In this document: positions 42,450 through 49,936 of the stretch, in pieces
Position numbering within the stretch: the first letter of the stretch is position 1
Layout of the letters: every line of letters begins with the position of its first letter
NCBI RefSeq assembly: GCF_002019695.1
Contig: NZ_MTIV01000022.1
Coordinates: forward strand, 62,001 to 126,000
DNA length: 64,000 nucleotides
Reading direction: 5' to 3'
DNA from: Evansella clarkii
GTDB taxonomy: Bacteria > Bacillota > Bacilli > Bacillales > Salisediminibacteriaceae
The notes under the pieces: model-generated
Told to the model about the DNA's origin: nothing
Database searches by the model: none
Seen by the model: only the letters and a program-made list of their open reading frames with translations
Made by a program: the position numbers and the translations under genes

Positions 42450-42536
42450 ATGCTCGAATACCTAAAAGGTATTTTTCACGCTTATCGCCAAGCAAAACCC
42501 TCTGAGGCACCTCTCTTTTGGGTCCATCGGGAATAA
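42450..42536 (+). CDS. Very small reading frame, 28 aa
   Basis: MLEYLKGIFHAYRQAKPSEA start. Preceded by GAAAGGAGATGAATAAC and followed by a terminator 7 nt later. It may be a real peptide of the toxin-antitoxin unit or spurious. Confidence 0.35.
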   Translation: MLEYLKGIFHAYRQAKPSEAPLFWVHRE

Positions 42537-42542
42537 GCCTAT

Positions 42543-42573
42543 CGATACCGTTTTCACATGGTATCGTTTTTTT
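42543..42573 (+). terminator. Intrinsic terminator
   Basis: CGATACC/GGTATCG, then seven T. A further hairpin (GCAACCCGCC...GGGTGGGTTGC) lies at 42590-42631, and GGTGCG/CGCACC at about 42664-42704. No gene is seen before 42839. Confidence 0.8.
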
Positions 42574-42783
42574 ATTTAGACAACAAAAAAGCAACCCGCC
42601 CTGTGGCCTGCTAAGCTTGGGTGGGTTGCTTTGTCTAAACACTCGCCGAACACTCGAAATGAGGTGCGACATTTACACGGAATTAAGGTGTTTGGCGCAC
42701 CTTAATTCGTTAAATTTAGTCTATACCAATTATTGGAATATGTCAATTATTGTGTGGATGAAATCTCGAAGTGTTAAAACCAA

Positions 42784-42807
42784 GTTGCTCCGCTCCCGCT
42801 CCGCAAC
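42784..42807 (+). promoter_or_regulatory. Leader hairpin (family I, GCTCC loop)
   Basis: GTTGC/GCAAC around TCCGCTCCCGCTCC, tail CGATCAAACGG, 31 nt before the start. Confidence 0.65.
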
Positions 42808-42838
42808 CGATCAAACGGTTGAAATAGGAGGTGGTCAC

Positions 42839-42982
42839 ATGAAAGGGTTATTTTTAGCATTAGTGAGCATTACTTTCGGTGCGGTAATCTATTTTACGCT
42901 CGTAACGAGCCTGATGGACAGCATTGACAGCCAAATCGAAGAATTTATGACAACTACGATTAATATTACAGACATCAACTGA
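42839..42982 (+). CDS. Small single-pass membrane protein, 47 aa
   Basis: One membrane helix (LFLALVSITFGAVIYFTLV), then an acidic outside tail. TAGGAGGTGG site. Own leader hairpin and terminator. Size would suit a holin-like or regulatory peptide; not recognised. Confidence 0.6.
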   Translation: MKGLFLALVSITFGAVIYFTLVTSLMDSIDSQIEEFMTTTINITDIN

Positions 42983-42990
42983 TAACACAT

Positions 42991-43026
42991 AACCGGTGCC
43001 GCTCTCATGCGGTGCCGGTTTTTTAA
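42991..43026 (+). terminator. Intrinsic terminator
   Basis: AACCGGTGCCGC pairs with GCGGTGCCGGTT, including two G-U pairs, then TTTTT. Confidence 0.85.
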
Positions 43027-43050
43027 CGAAATTATACGGAGGGGATAACC

Positions 43051-43731
43051 ATGGCAAACCATCAAACTGACCTTTTATCAAAATCAAAGGACGACTTTAT
43101 ATTGAAAGACGTTCGTGAACGAGTAAGTGTTTATGGAACGGAAGATGTATCTATTCATGACCTGCTGGCACTTATTATCGGCAAAAACAATAAAGAAGCG
43201 ATTGATGTCCTGGCAGCTACCCATCCCCGAGAGTTACTCAACATGTCCCTTTCTGATTTTAAAGCGATCAGCGGGATCGGGCCCGTTCTGGCAGAACGCC
43301 TGGAAGCCTGTATGGGACTTGCAAAGAAACTATTAAAAGAAAACTTTCCGGAACAATATGTGATCCGCTCCCCGGAAGATGCCCGGCAGTACCTTATAGG
43401 CAGAATGAAACATTTAATCCAAGAAGAATTTGTTGTGATGGTGCTTAATACAAAGAACCATGTGCTGGCCACCAAAACCATTTTCAAAGGAACGCTGAAT
43501 GCGTCGATTATTCATCCAAGAGAGATATTCAATTTTGCCATTAAAAAGAACGGGGCAAGCATCATTTTGGCCCACAATCATCCCAGTGGCGAGGTCCTGC
43601 CGTCCCCTGAAGACATCGAGGTGACGGAACGCCTGAATGAAGCAGGTGATGTATTAGGGATCGATGTTCTTGACCACATTATCATCGGCGGTAACAGATA
43701 TCTCTCGATGCAGGAAAAAGGATATATGTGA
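43051..43731 (+). CDS. radC: RadC-family JAMM protein
   Basis: 226 aa. Helix-hairpin-helix near 72-83 (AISGIGPVLAER), then the JAB/MPN domain with the JAMM motif HNHPSGEVLPSPED (His175, His177, Asp188). Typical full length. RadC proteins are common on mobile elements; a role in DNA metabolism or anti-defence is suspected but unproven. GGAGGGG site. Confidence 0.93.
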   Translation: MANHQTDLLSKSKDDFILKDVRERVSVYGTEDVSIHDLLALIIGKNNKEAIDVLAATHPRELLNMSLSDFKAISGIGPVLAERLEACMGLAKKLLKENFPEQYVIRSPEDARQYLIGRMKHLIQEEFVVMVLNTKNHVLATKTIFKGTLNASIIHPREIFNFAIKKNGASIILAHNHPSGEVLPSPEDIEVTERLNEAGDVLGIDVLDHIIIGGNRYLSMQEKGYM

Positions 43732-43748
43732 TGATTGGGATACGCAAA

Positions 43749-43782
43749 GCCGATACCTTTTAACAGGGTGTCGGTTTTTTTA
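43749..43782 (+). terminator. Intrinsic terminator
   Basis: CCGATACC/GGTGTCGG with G-U pairs, then six T. Confidence 0.8.
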
Positions 43783-43795
43783 TTCGATGAAAGCA

Positions 43796-43817
43796 GTCAG
43801 ATCGCTCCGCTCCTGAC
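43796..43817 (+). promoter_or_regulatory. Leader hairpin (family I, GCTCC loop)
   Basis: GTCAG/CTGAC around ATCGCTCCGCTC, tail CGGTAAAACCG, 40 nt before the start. Confidence 0.65.
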
Positions 43818-43857
43818 CGGTAAAACCGATGAAAATAAAAAATGAGGAGTGATTTTT

Positions 43858-44235
43858 GTGGAAACTATTATTACAAAAGACAATCTGAACGAAGCATTCG
43901 AACGCATGGTGGTTGGCCTTATCCGAGCGGAAAACTATAACCAGCACTGCTTCGGGATGTCTGATCTGAGATGGGCATCTGCGATGGATCACGCCCTGGA
44001 CACCTTTATCGAAAAAGTAATCGAGGCCGGATACTGCCATCACGCGATCTTAGGTCCGACACTCGTAAAATATGATTACACGGTCGAGTCGCCTAAGAAT
44101 AAAGCATTAAAAACAGAACTAGATGACAGCTTTCAAATCGACATGAGCGACTACCAGCAAGCTCTGTCTGTCAGCTACGAGGTATTTGACAGCACAGTAG
44201 AAGCCATTCAGGAAGGTGCAATGCCGTACCGATAA
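43858..44235 (+). CDS. Hypothetical protein, 125 aa
   Basis: GTG start at 43858, 8 nt after TGAGGAG. Soluble and largely helical (NLNEAFERMVVGLIRAENYN). Not recognised. Single gene with own leader and terminator. Confidence 0.65.
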   Translation: METIITKDNLNEAFERMVVGLIRAENYNQHCFGMSDLRWASAMDHALDTFIEKVIEAGYCHHAILGPTLVKYDYTVESPKNKALKTELDDSFQIDMSDYQQALSVSYEVFDSTVEAIQEGAMPYR

Positions 44236-44240
44236 GACCG

Positions 44241-44280
44241 AAAACCCATGCCGTCACTCACGGTATGGGTTTTATTTTTG
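44241..44280 (+). terminator. Intrinsic terminator
   Basis: AAAACCCATGCCGT pairs with ACGGTATGGGTTTT, then ATTTTTG. Confidence 0.85.
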
Positions 44281-44777
44281 ACATCAGATGCGCAAATCAT
44301 GCTGACAACAGACCGTATGCCGTGCTGAATGAAATGCACACGCTGTACCGCACGGCATGCTGTACGGTATGCGTACAGCATAAAGCATAACTTACGTATT
44401 TGATGAATTACCACGGGATGTCACACAGCATGCGTACCTGGTGCGACATCTCGTACTGATTTTATGCGTACGGAGTACCGCACCGGATGGTGATGCGTAT
44501 GAGATGTCATATACCGTGCGTATCTCATGCCGTATCTCGTATGCATTTGATAATAGACAGGGTGTGCGTATGGTATGTCATATGCTATGCGCATTCTGTG
44601 CGAGATGCGGTGCAGGATGTTCGGATTGTTATACGGTGCGGTATGTCATGCGTATCTGGTTTTGCATGACATGCGTATAAAATACGCATCGCATGTTAGT
44701 GCATATAACGTACGGAAATTATCGGTAAGTGATGTCGCACCGGATGTGATACGGCGTACGGCACGGTATGCGTTTTA
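44281..44777. repeat. Degenerate short-word repeat region (GCGTA, GGTATG, GATGTCA)
   Basis: About 500 bp without a credible gene, made of closely spaced variants of ATGCGTA, GTACGG, CGGTATG and GATGTCA. GCGTA alone occurs at least nine times. Frames across it are Cys/Met/Tyr-rich artefacts with no ribosome site. Confidence 0.6.
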
Positions 44778-44793
44778 GGTTGCATCCGCAACC
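44778..44793 (+). promoter_or_regulatory. Leader hairpin (family I)
   Basis: GGTTGC/GCAACC, ATCC loop, tail GGTTAACCATTC, 44 nt before the start. Confidence 0.6.
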
Positions 44794-44837
44794 GGTTAAC
44801 CATTCGAGATCAAAATTCGTAAATAAAAGGAGCGATT

Positions 44838-45335
44838 ATGATGGCAGATTATAAATACTTAGGATTAACCGCATATATCAAGGAAAACGAGCTAAACGCT
44901 GAAAAATTAAACGTATTGGCAGGTGCAATTGAAAGCGTACAGCACCAGGTCGAAACGATCGAATTCGATGAAGAAAAGTACAAAACCATTGTCCGCTCAG
45001 AGGCTTACCAGTACTTATATGACAATGATTCTATGTGCTTGGCGGATGACTCGGAGTTTCCGGAAAATACACCTGAAGCGTATAAACACCTGAGTATCGA
45101 AGGTACCAATATCAAGGGATACCCGATGCTGAAAATCTATATTCCATCCGTATCAAAGCGTATAGAAAGCGTTCATCATTTCATCTATAACTCTCTACGC
45201 CCAGTGCTTTTAGAGTTATTTGGTGAAGACCTGATTCACATGAGAACCAAGGAAGGCATTGAATACGAGAACTTCCAGGACGGAAAAGAAACGATTTTAG
45301 TCTCTGTTGAAGACCGCACCAAGGTCACCGCCTAA
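44838..45335 (+). CDS. Hypothetical protein, 165 aa
   Basis: ATG after AAAAGGAGCG (a second ATG follows directly). Alpha/beta, soluble, with YIPSVSKRIESVHHFIYNSL near the C-terminus. Not recognised. Single-gene cassette. Confidence 0.65.
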   Translation: MMADYKYLGLTAYIKENELNAEKLNVLAGAIESVQHQVETIEFDEEKYKTIVRSEAYQYLYDNDSMCLADDSEFPENTPEAYKHLSIEGTNIKGYPMLKIYIPSVSKRIESVHHFIYNSLRPVLLELFGEDLIHMRTKEGIEYENFQDGKETILVSVEDRTKVTA

Positions 45336-45342
45336 AATCACT

Positions 45343-45381
45343 GAACCGACAGCCTTTTCAGGGCCGTCGGTTCTTTTTTTT
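45343..45381 (+). terminator. Intrinsic terminator
   Basis: GAACCGAC...GTCGGTTC, then eight T. Confidence 0.9.
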
Positions 45382-45449
45382 ATGACACCAGAGTGAATCT
45401 CTTTGTGGAACTACCAGACCGTCTCTCCCGACCCGTAAACCCTGGAACC

Positions 45450-45546
45450 AAGCGATTTAGAGCGGGTCCCGCGTCGGTCGGTGGTTCTTCTCGACTCTCT
45501 CGCTCTGCTCGTATAACCGCTCCCTCCTTCCCCCTCTAAATCGCTT
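45450..45546 (+). ncRNA. Twin structured element 1
   Basis: Outer stem AAGCGATTTAGAG (45450-45462) with CTCTAAATCGCTT (45534-45546). Inside: CGGGTCCCGC at 45463-45472, and GGTGGTT (45480-45486) pairing with AACCGCT (45515-45521) through G-U pairs. Confidence 0.5.
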
Positions 45547-45561
45547 AAAAGTCCTTCTTAC

Positions 45562-45679
45562 AAACAGCGCGGGCCCCGCCTGACCTACGGTGGTTTTTCC
45601 TGACTTTTTCCACTTCACACTTCGTGTGTACAAGACCTCTTTTTTGTCATACAACCGCCTCGGTCAGCCCCCGCTGTTT
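45562..45679 (+). ncRNA. Twin structured element 2
   Basis: Outer stem AAACAGCG (45562-45569) with CGCTGTTT (45672-45679), second stem CTGACC/GGTCAG. Inside: CGGGCCCCGC at 45570-45579, and GGTGGTT (45589-45595) with AACCGCC (45653-45659). CACAC-TTC-GTGTG caps the centre. Same architecture as element 1 with a different outer stem. Confidence 0.5.
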
Positions 45680-46192
45680 GACGAATGTCTCTTTCTTGCT
45701 TTCTCTTTTATTGACGTTTCGCTCCGATGACTCTCCGCTTCTCTAACACTCTTTTGACAGCGTCCCCTACCCCTTTTTCTGGCAGCTCCCCTGCTCTCCC
45801 TGATCGAATACCGGGGCGCCCTCCCGGTTCGATTCTCCGCTCGTATACACGCCCCGTATGCCGCTCTGATCCGCCTCTATCGGAGTGCCTTCCGGGGCGA
45901 AAACCGCGCCGGAATCCGCTGACGGACCCGTCATACGCCAATCTCGTCAAATGGAGCTTGACGGATTTTGCGAATCGCATAACGGCGCGGTTTACCGGCG
46001 CTTGAATCCGTGACGGATTTTGCTATGGTATCTCGCGCATGGGGCGTATCGGTTGGCGCGCCGGGATTTGTTGGTATCGTGTGAAGATGCGGCGTGGTAT
46101 CGATACGGGTAGGGGAAAGAGCATAAGGGGGACGTATGACAAGCTGCGCTTCGTCAGTCAGCATAGCTGACCGTCCCCCTTACTGCGTCGAT

Positions 46193-46544
46193 AAATGCTC
46201 GCGCATTTCTCTCCTTGCCCCTTCGGGGTGCTCATTCGAAAGCTCCTATTCATCGCTTCCTATTTTCTTCTCTGCGACCATTCCACTTCGTATAAAGCAA
46301 ACATATATGTTTGCTTTATCTCCGTTCCAGCAGAGTACAACTTGCTTGATAACCGTGTGCGGCAGCTCGGCTATTGCCGAGAACAGATACCGGAATGTCT
46401 TCCGCTATCTGTACGCACACATCAATCAAATTGTATGCACACCGGTCTGAAATACCGGACCGAAATGCTTGCACATTTCCGTCCAGAAAAAGACTTTCCG
46501 GTGTGCCAAGAGCCGAAGTACCTGGCGTAAATGTTTGCACATTT
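46193..46544. repeat. Three copies of a 16-nt hairpin
   Basis: AAATGCTCGCGCATTT at 46193-46208, AAATGCTTGCACATTT at 46463-46478 and AAATGTTTGCACATTT at 46529-46544. Confidence 0.6.
46292..46319. repeat. 28-bp perfect palindrome
   Basis: ATAAAGCAAACATA is followed directly by its reverse complement, with no spacer. Such an uninterrupted palindrome may be a protein-binding site, for example an operator or relaxase/resolvase site. Confidence 0.6.
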
Positions 46545-46660
46545 TCGCCCACAACACACGATCAAAACCGCAAAAATCGCCCCGGTATTCTTCTTGACCA
46601 GCATGCAAAAACACGATGTGTTTTCGCTTATTTTGTTTAAGGTCAAAACACTGAATGAGT

Positions 46661-46682
46661 GACATGTTCCGGTGTCCATGTC
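46661..46682 (+). promoter_or_regulatory. Leader hairpin (family I)
   Basis: GACATG/CATGTC, tail CGACAAAGAAG, 38 nt before the start. Confidence 0.6.
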
Positions 46683-46720
46683 CGACAAAGAAGATGAATA
46701 AAAAAGAGGAGGCTACAACC

Positions 46721-46900
46721 ATGATTGTAAACGGCACACTAAACAGAGTCACAAAGGACGAAGGGATATTTGTCCTCGAAACCAAAGAAACAAAAACAAT
46801 GCCCACTTCACTTCTACCTACCCAGGCAAAAGTAGGAGATAAATTCGACATATCCATAAAACCAGACGGCGATATCCGCTCTGTCATCATCCGTAACTAA
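46721..46900 (+). CDS. Small protein, DUF3006-like
   Basis: 59 aa from the ATG after AGAGGAGGC. IVNGTLNRVTKDEGIFVLET, then SLLPTQAKVGDKFDISIKPD, resembles the small beta-barrel of DUF3006 proteins (LP..a..GD.......). Function unknown. Terminator follows, shared with the TRAP operon. Confidence 0.6.
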   Translation: MIVNGTLNRVTKDEGIFVLETKETKTMPTSLLPTQAKVGDKFDISIKPDGDIRSVIIRN

Positions 46901-46910
46901 GATACATACG

Positions 46911-46948
46911 AAAACCCCACTATTATCACAATAGTGGGGTTTTTTTCG
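46911..46948. terminator. Bidirectional terminator
   Basis: AAAACCCCACTATT/AATAGTGGGGTTTT between convergent units, with A and T runs on both sides. Confidence 0.9.
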
Positions 46949-46955
46949 TTACTCT

Positions 46956-48248
46956 TTATAATACAAACGTGACGATCTCCGGGAATACCAACAGCAGAAC
47001 AATCACAATCAAATAACCAAGTATGAATAACGTCAATCCTTTAAATATGTCTTTTACAGGAATGCTCTTATCTATCCCGTGAACCACATACGCATTAATG
47101 CCAACAGGCGGAGTGATCGCTCCGAGACTTGTTACGACACACAGGACAACCGAGAACCAGATCGGATCATATCCTAAAGCATATACCGTCGGAGAGAAGA
47201 TCGGAATCGCCAGAACAAGGAACCCGATTGCGTCCATTAACGCTCCACCAGCAATGAAAATTAAAATAATCAATGCCAAAATCAATATCGGTGGAATGGA
47301 TAACGACTGCGTCCACTGGGCGATCTCAAACGGGATTCGTGTAATCGTCAGGAATCGTCCGAAGTAAATCGCGCCGACAATCAGCATGACAACCATAGAC
47401 GCCGATTTTAACGAGCTTATCACCGCCATTTTGAAGCTATCCCACGTTAGACGCCTCATAACTAGCGAAAGTACAATCGCTCCAAATGCGCCAAATGCGC
47501 CCGATTCTGTAGGTGTGAAAATCCCCATAAACAAACCGCCGATAACAAAGATAAATAGTAAGAAAATCGGAATGATACCAAGTAAAGATTTCACCTTATC
47601 TTTCATCGTAACCTGAATATCGGCAGCAGGTCCGTACGCCGGTTTCATCCGTGTGATAGTACCAATAAGTACAATAAAGATTAACGTTAACAGTAAGCCA
47701 GGAATGAGGCTTGCCTTAAACAATTCAGACACCGACTGCTCTGACTGAAGGGCGATTATAATTAATACGGTACTCGGTGGGATGATAATACCAAGAGTTC
47801 CCCCAGCTGCTACCGCACCTGCACTTAGTTTGTTGTTGTACTTGTATTTCTTTAATTCCGGTAACGCCATTGTCCCCATCGTAGCGGAACTCGCCGCGTT
47901 GGAGCCACAGATAGATGCGAAACCGGCACTCGCTAAAATGGTCGTCCACGCCATACCGCCACGCAAATGACCCACCCATTTATACGCGGTATCAAACAGA
48001 CTTTTTGCAATACCGCTTCGGTAAATAATCTCCCCCATCAATATGTACAATGGGATGACACTCAGAGAATACTTGGAGAACTCACCCCATATGTTCCCCG
48101 ACAGTAAGCTGAACGCCGATTCCGGTGTGGCCACGACAACAATGCCGATAAAACCTACAATAAACATGGAAAAACTAATAGGGACTTTCAGGAAAAACAA
48201 CGTGAATAATATCGCAATACCTAAAATACCAGCCATTGTCATACTCAT
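46956..48248 (-). CDS. dctM: TRAP transporter large permease (DctM)
   Basis: 430 aa with about twelve membrane segments, the usual length. Family features include the GNIWGEFSKYSLSVIPLYIL and GSNAASSATMGTMALPELKK signatures and a C-terminal SLGAITPPVGINAYV. It drives Na+-coupled uptake of an organic acid delivered by DctP. Overlaps dctQ by 4 nt. A Na+-driven importer suits a salt-loving host. Confidence 0.95.
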   Translation of the reverse strand: MSMTMAGILGIAILFTLFFLKVPISFSMFIVGFIGIVVVATPESAFSLLSGNIWGEFSKYSLSVIPLYILMGEIIYRSGIAKSLFDTAYKWVGHLRGGMAWTTILASAGFASICGSNAASSATMGTMALPELKKYKYNNKLSAGAVAAGGTLGIIIPPSTVLIIIALQSEQSVSELFKASLIPGLLLTLIFIVLIGTITRMKPAYGPAADIQVTMKDKVKSLLGIIPIFLLFIFVIGGLFMGIFTPTESGAFGAFGAIVLSLVMRRLTWDSFKMAVISSLKSASMVVMLIVGAIYFGRFLTITRIPFEIAQWTQSLSIPPILILALIILIFIAGGALMDAIGFLVLAIPIFSPTVYALGYDPIWFSVVLCVVTSLGAITPPVGINAYVVHGIDKSIPVKDIFKGLTLFILGYLIVIVLLLVFPEIVTFVL

Positions 48249-48763
48249 AGTTTGACCTCTTTCTTCTCCGGCGCTCCACCATCGGTGTTACGTGAAGATA
48301 CGTTATCGAGAATGTCCACAACCAGCTGTACCGCTAACCCGATAAACCCGAGGGCGACCATAAAGATGAACGGGTAAATCGCGACATCCATTGTTTGGGA
48401 TAACGTCCCGTTATTCTTCATGGATTGGCTGTAATCTAGTAATTGGTAGGTGACGATCAAAAAGAATACGAGACTGACCGTATAACCAAACACATTCACC
48501 ACGCGCTGGATCATCGGCGGGAATTTCTCAAAGGCAATATCGATGTATACATGTCCTTTTTGTGACTGGGTATAGCCAAGGACAAATGAAATCGCAATCG
48601 CTGTCAGCCAGCCGGCCACCTCCGGTGTTCCTGTGAATGGACTTGTAAACAACCGCATGATGGCATTCCCAACGATAAGAAGCATACAAAGAACGATAGC
48701 AACTCCAGCGACATAAAGCATTAAACTGTTAAACTTCGCAACATATTTCCGTATATAACTCAT
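48245..48763 (-). CDS. dctQ: TRAP transporter small permease (DctQ)
   Basis: 172 aa with four membrane segments and the conserved VAGWLTAIAISFVLGYTQSQKG region around the EVAGW motif, then GHVYIDI. Complexes with DctM. CGAGGACG site. Fits between dctP and dctM in the operon. Confidence 0.93.
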   Translation of the reverse strand: MSYIRKYVAKFNSLMLYVAGVAIVLCMLLIVGNAIMRLFTSPFTGTPEVAGWLTAIAISFVLGYTQSQKGHVYIDIAFEKFPPMIQRVVNVFGYTVSLVFFLIVTYQLLDYSQSMKNNGTLSQTMDVAIYPFIFMVALGFIGLAVQLVVDILDNVSSRNTDGGAPEKKEVKL

Positions 48764-48839
48764 GTAATTTCACGTCCTCGCGTTAAAATTGTCATAAAAA
48801 AATAGAGGGCAAAACGCCCCCTATTCATGAACTCTCGCA

Positions 48840-49889
48840 CTACTGGTTCTCGTACTTTTCAATAAGCTCGTAAAAACGCTCTCTGTACTCGTCACCCGGC
48901 AGTCCTGCGTTGTTCGCTTTTTCTACGGCGTCATCTTGTAATTGTAGTAGTTGTTCTTGCCATCTTTGCTGCTCATCATCAGAAAGAGTGACAACTTCAA
49001 GACCGTGTTCTTCTTTACTCCACGACATCGCATCTTCAATGGAATCATCCAGGTACTGACCTGTGAATGCAGGCATTTCCGCATTTACTTCCTCGATCAC
49101 ATCCTGCACGTCCTGCGGGAGAGAATCCCATACCCCCTGGTTCATCACAGCAACGAACGAAGCAGTAGATAACGGATAGTCCACCACATAATCAACCATT
49201 TCTCCCAGCTTGAAGTCATAGAGTACTTCTCTTGAAGAAATGTTTCCTTCAATGACGTTTGTTTGAAGGGCTTCCGGAACTTCTGCTAAGGACATACCAA
49301 CCGGTGAACCGTTTAAGGCTTCTAATACGTCCGCGTTGCTCCCTGCAATACGGATCTGCATACCGGATAGGTCATCCATACTCTCCACTTTCTGCTTCGT
49401 CTGGACGTACGCAGGGTCACCTGTAAACGTCGTGAGTATCTTCACATCACTCATCGCTTCCGGTTCGAACTCTGTTAACAAATCACTTGTGACCTGACTT
49501 GCTACGAGGGAGCTGCTGATCCCGGACGGCATGTCCGAAATAGAGAGCAGCGGATATTGTCCCGGCTCATACGTTGGAGACGATAATCCAATATCGACAA
49601 CCCCGTCACGAACCCCTTTATACATGTTTTCTGCATCAAGCAGCGTACCGCCCGGGTAGAGTTCCACCTCTACTTTCCCATCCGTACGTTCTTCTACTTC
49701 TTCCGCCCACTTCGTCATCTGGACACCTGGGAAGCTGTTTTCACTGGCGAAGAATGCATAGCTTAATGTGATTGGATCATCCCCGTTTTCGTTCGGGGAG
49801 GCGGCTTCCCCGCCCGCCCCACACGCGCCCAATACTAAACTTGATGCTGCTAATAATCCTGCTAATTGTCCGGCTTTTCTTTTTCTCAT
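48840..49889 (-). CDS. dctP: TRAP substrate-binding lipoprotein (DctP)
   Basis: 349 aa. Lipobox LVLGAC near residue 23, then the DctP fold: MTKWAEEVEERTDGKVEVEL, YPGGTLLDAENMYKGVRDGV, and MQIRIAGSNADVLEALNGSP with the Arg that binds the carboxylate of the ligand. It catches the substrate outside the membrane. The ligand is unknown, probably a 2-oxo or hydroxy acid in view of the enzyme encoded upstream. Confidence 0.93.
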   Translation of the reverse strand: MRKRKAGQLAGLLAASSLVLGACGAGGEAASPNENGDDPITLSYAFFASENSFPGVQMTKWAEEVEERTDGKVEVELYPGGTLLDAENMYKGVRDGVVDIGLSSPTYEPGQYPLLSISDMPSGISSSLVASQVTSDLLTEFEPEAMSDVKILTTFTGDPAYVQTKQKVESMDDLSGMQIRIAGSNADVLEALNGSPVGMSLAEVPEALQTNVIEGNISSREVLYDFKLGEMVDYVVDYPLSTASFVAVMNQGVWDSLPQDVQDVIEEVNAEMPAFTGQYLDDSIEDAMSWSKEEHGLEVVTLSDDEQQRWQEQLLQLQDDAVEKANNAGLPGDEYRERFYELIEKYENQ

Positions 49890-49936
49890 AATGGTAGTGA
49901 CCCCGTTTCTTAGTTTGTATTTTTTGTTATACGCTC

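Larger units (their letters stand above)
45382..46660. other. Gene-free, strongly structured 1.3-kb block
   Basis: No coding sequence is credible here: frames lack ribosome sites and cross hairpins. It contains the twin elements below, several long stems (AAGGGGGAC/GTCCCCCTT at 46125-46181; CTCGG/CCGAG near 46370), a 28-bp palindrome and three repeated hairpins. Composition is more GC-rich (left two thirds) than the flanks. Large structured RNA, or a transfer or replication origin. Confidence 0.55.

Noticed and set aside
44441-44680. Cys-rich 79-aa frame and shorter frames inside the GCGTA region
   Set aside because: No ribosome sites; the Cys, Met and Tyr content comes from the repeated words themselves.
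45450-45679. Twin elements considered as a retron msr-msd
   Set aside because: The flanking inverted repeats fit superficially, but no reverse transcriptase gene is present in the window.
45708-46164. Arg/Gly- and Pro-rich frames on both strands in the structured block
   Set aside because: No start signals, biased composition from GC-rich stems, and they cross the hairpins.
46136-46890. Plus- and minus-strand frames of 78-154 aa at the right of the structured block
   Set aside because: They overlap repeats and the 28-bp palindrome, and the minus-strand frame runs opposite the real gene at 46721.
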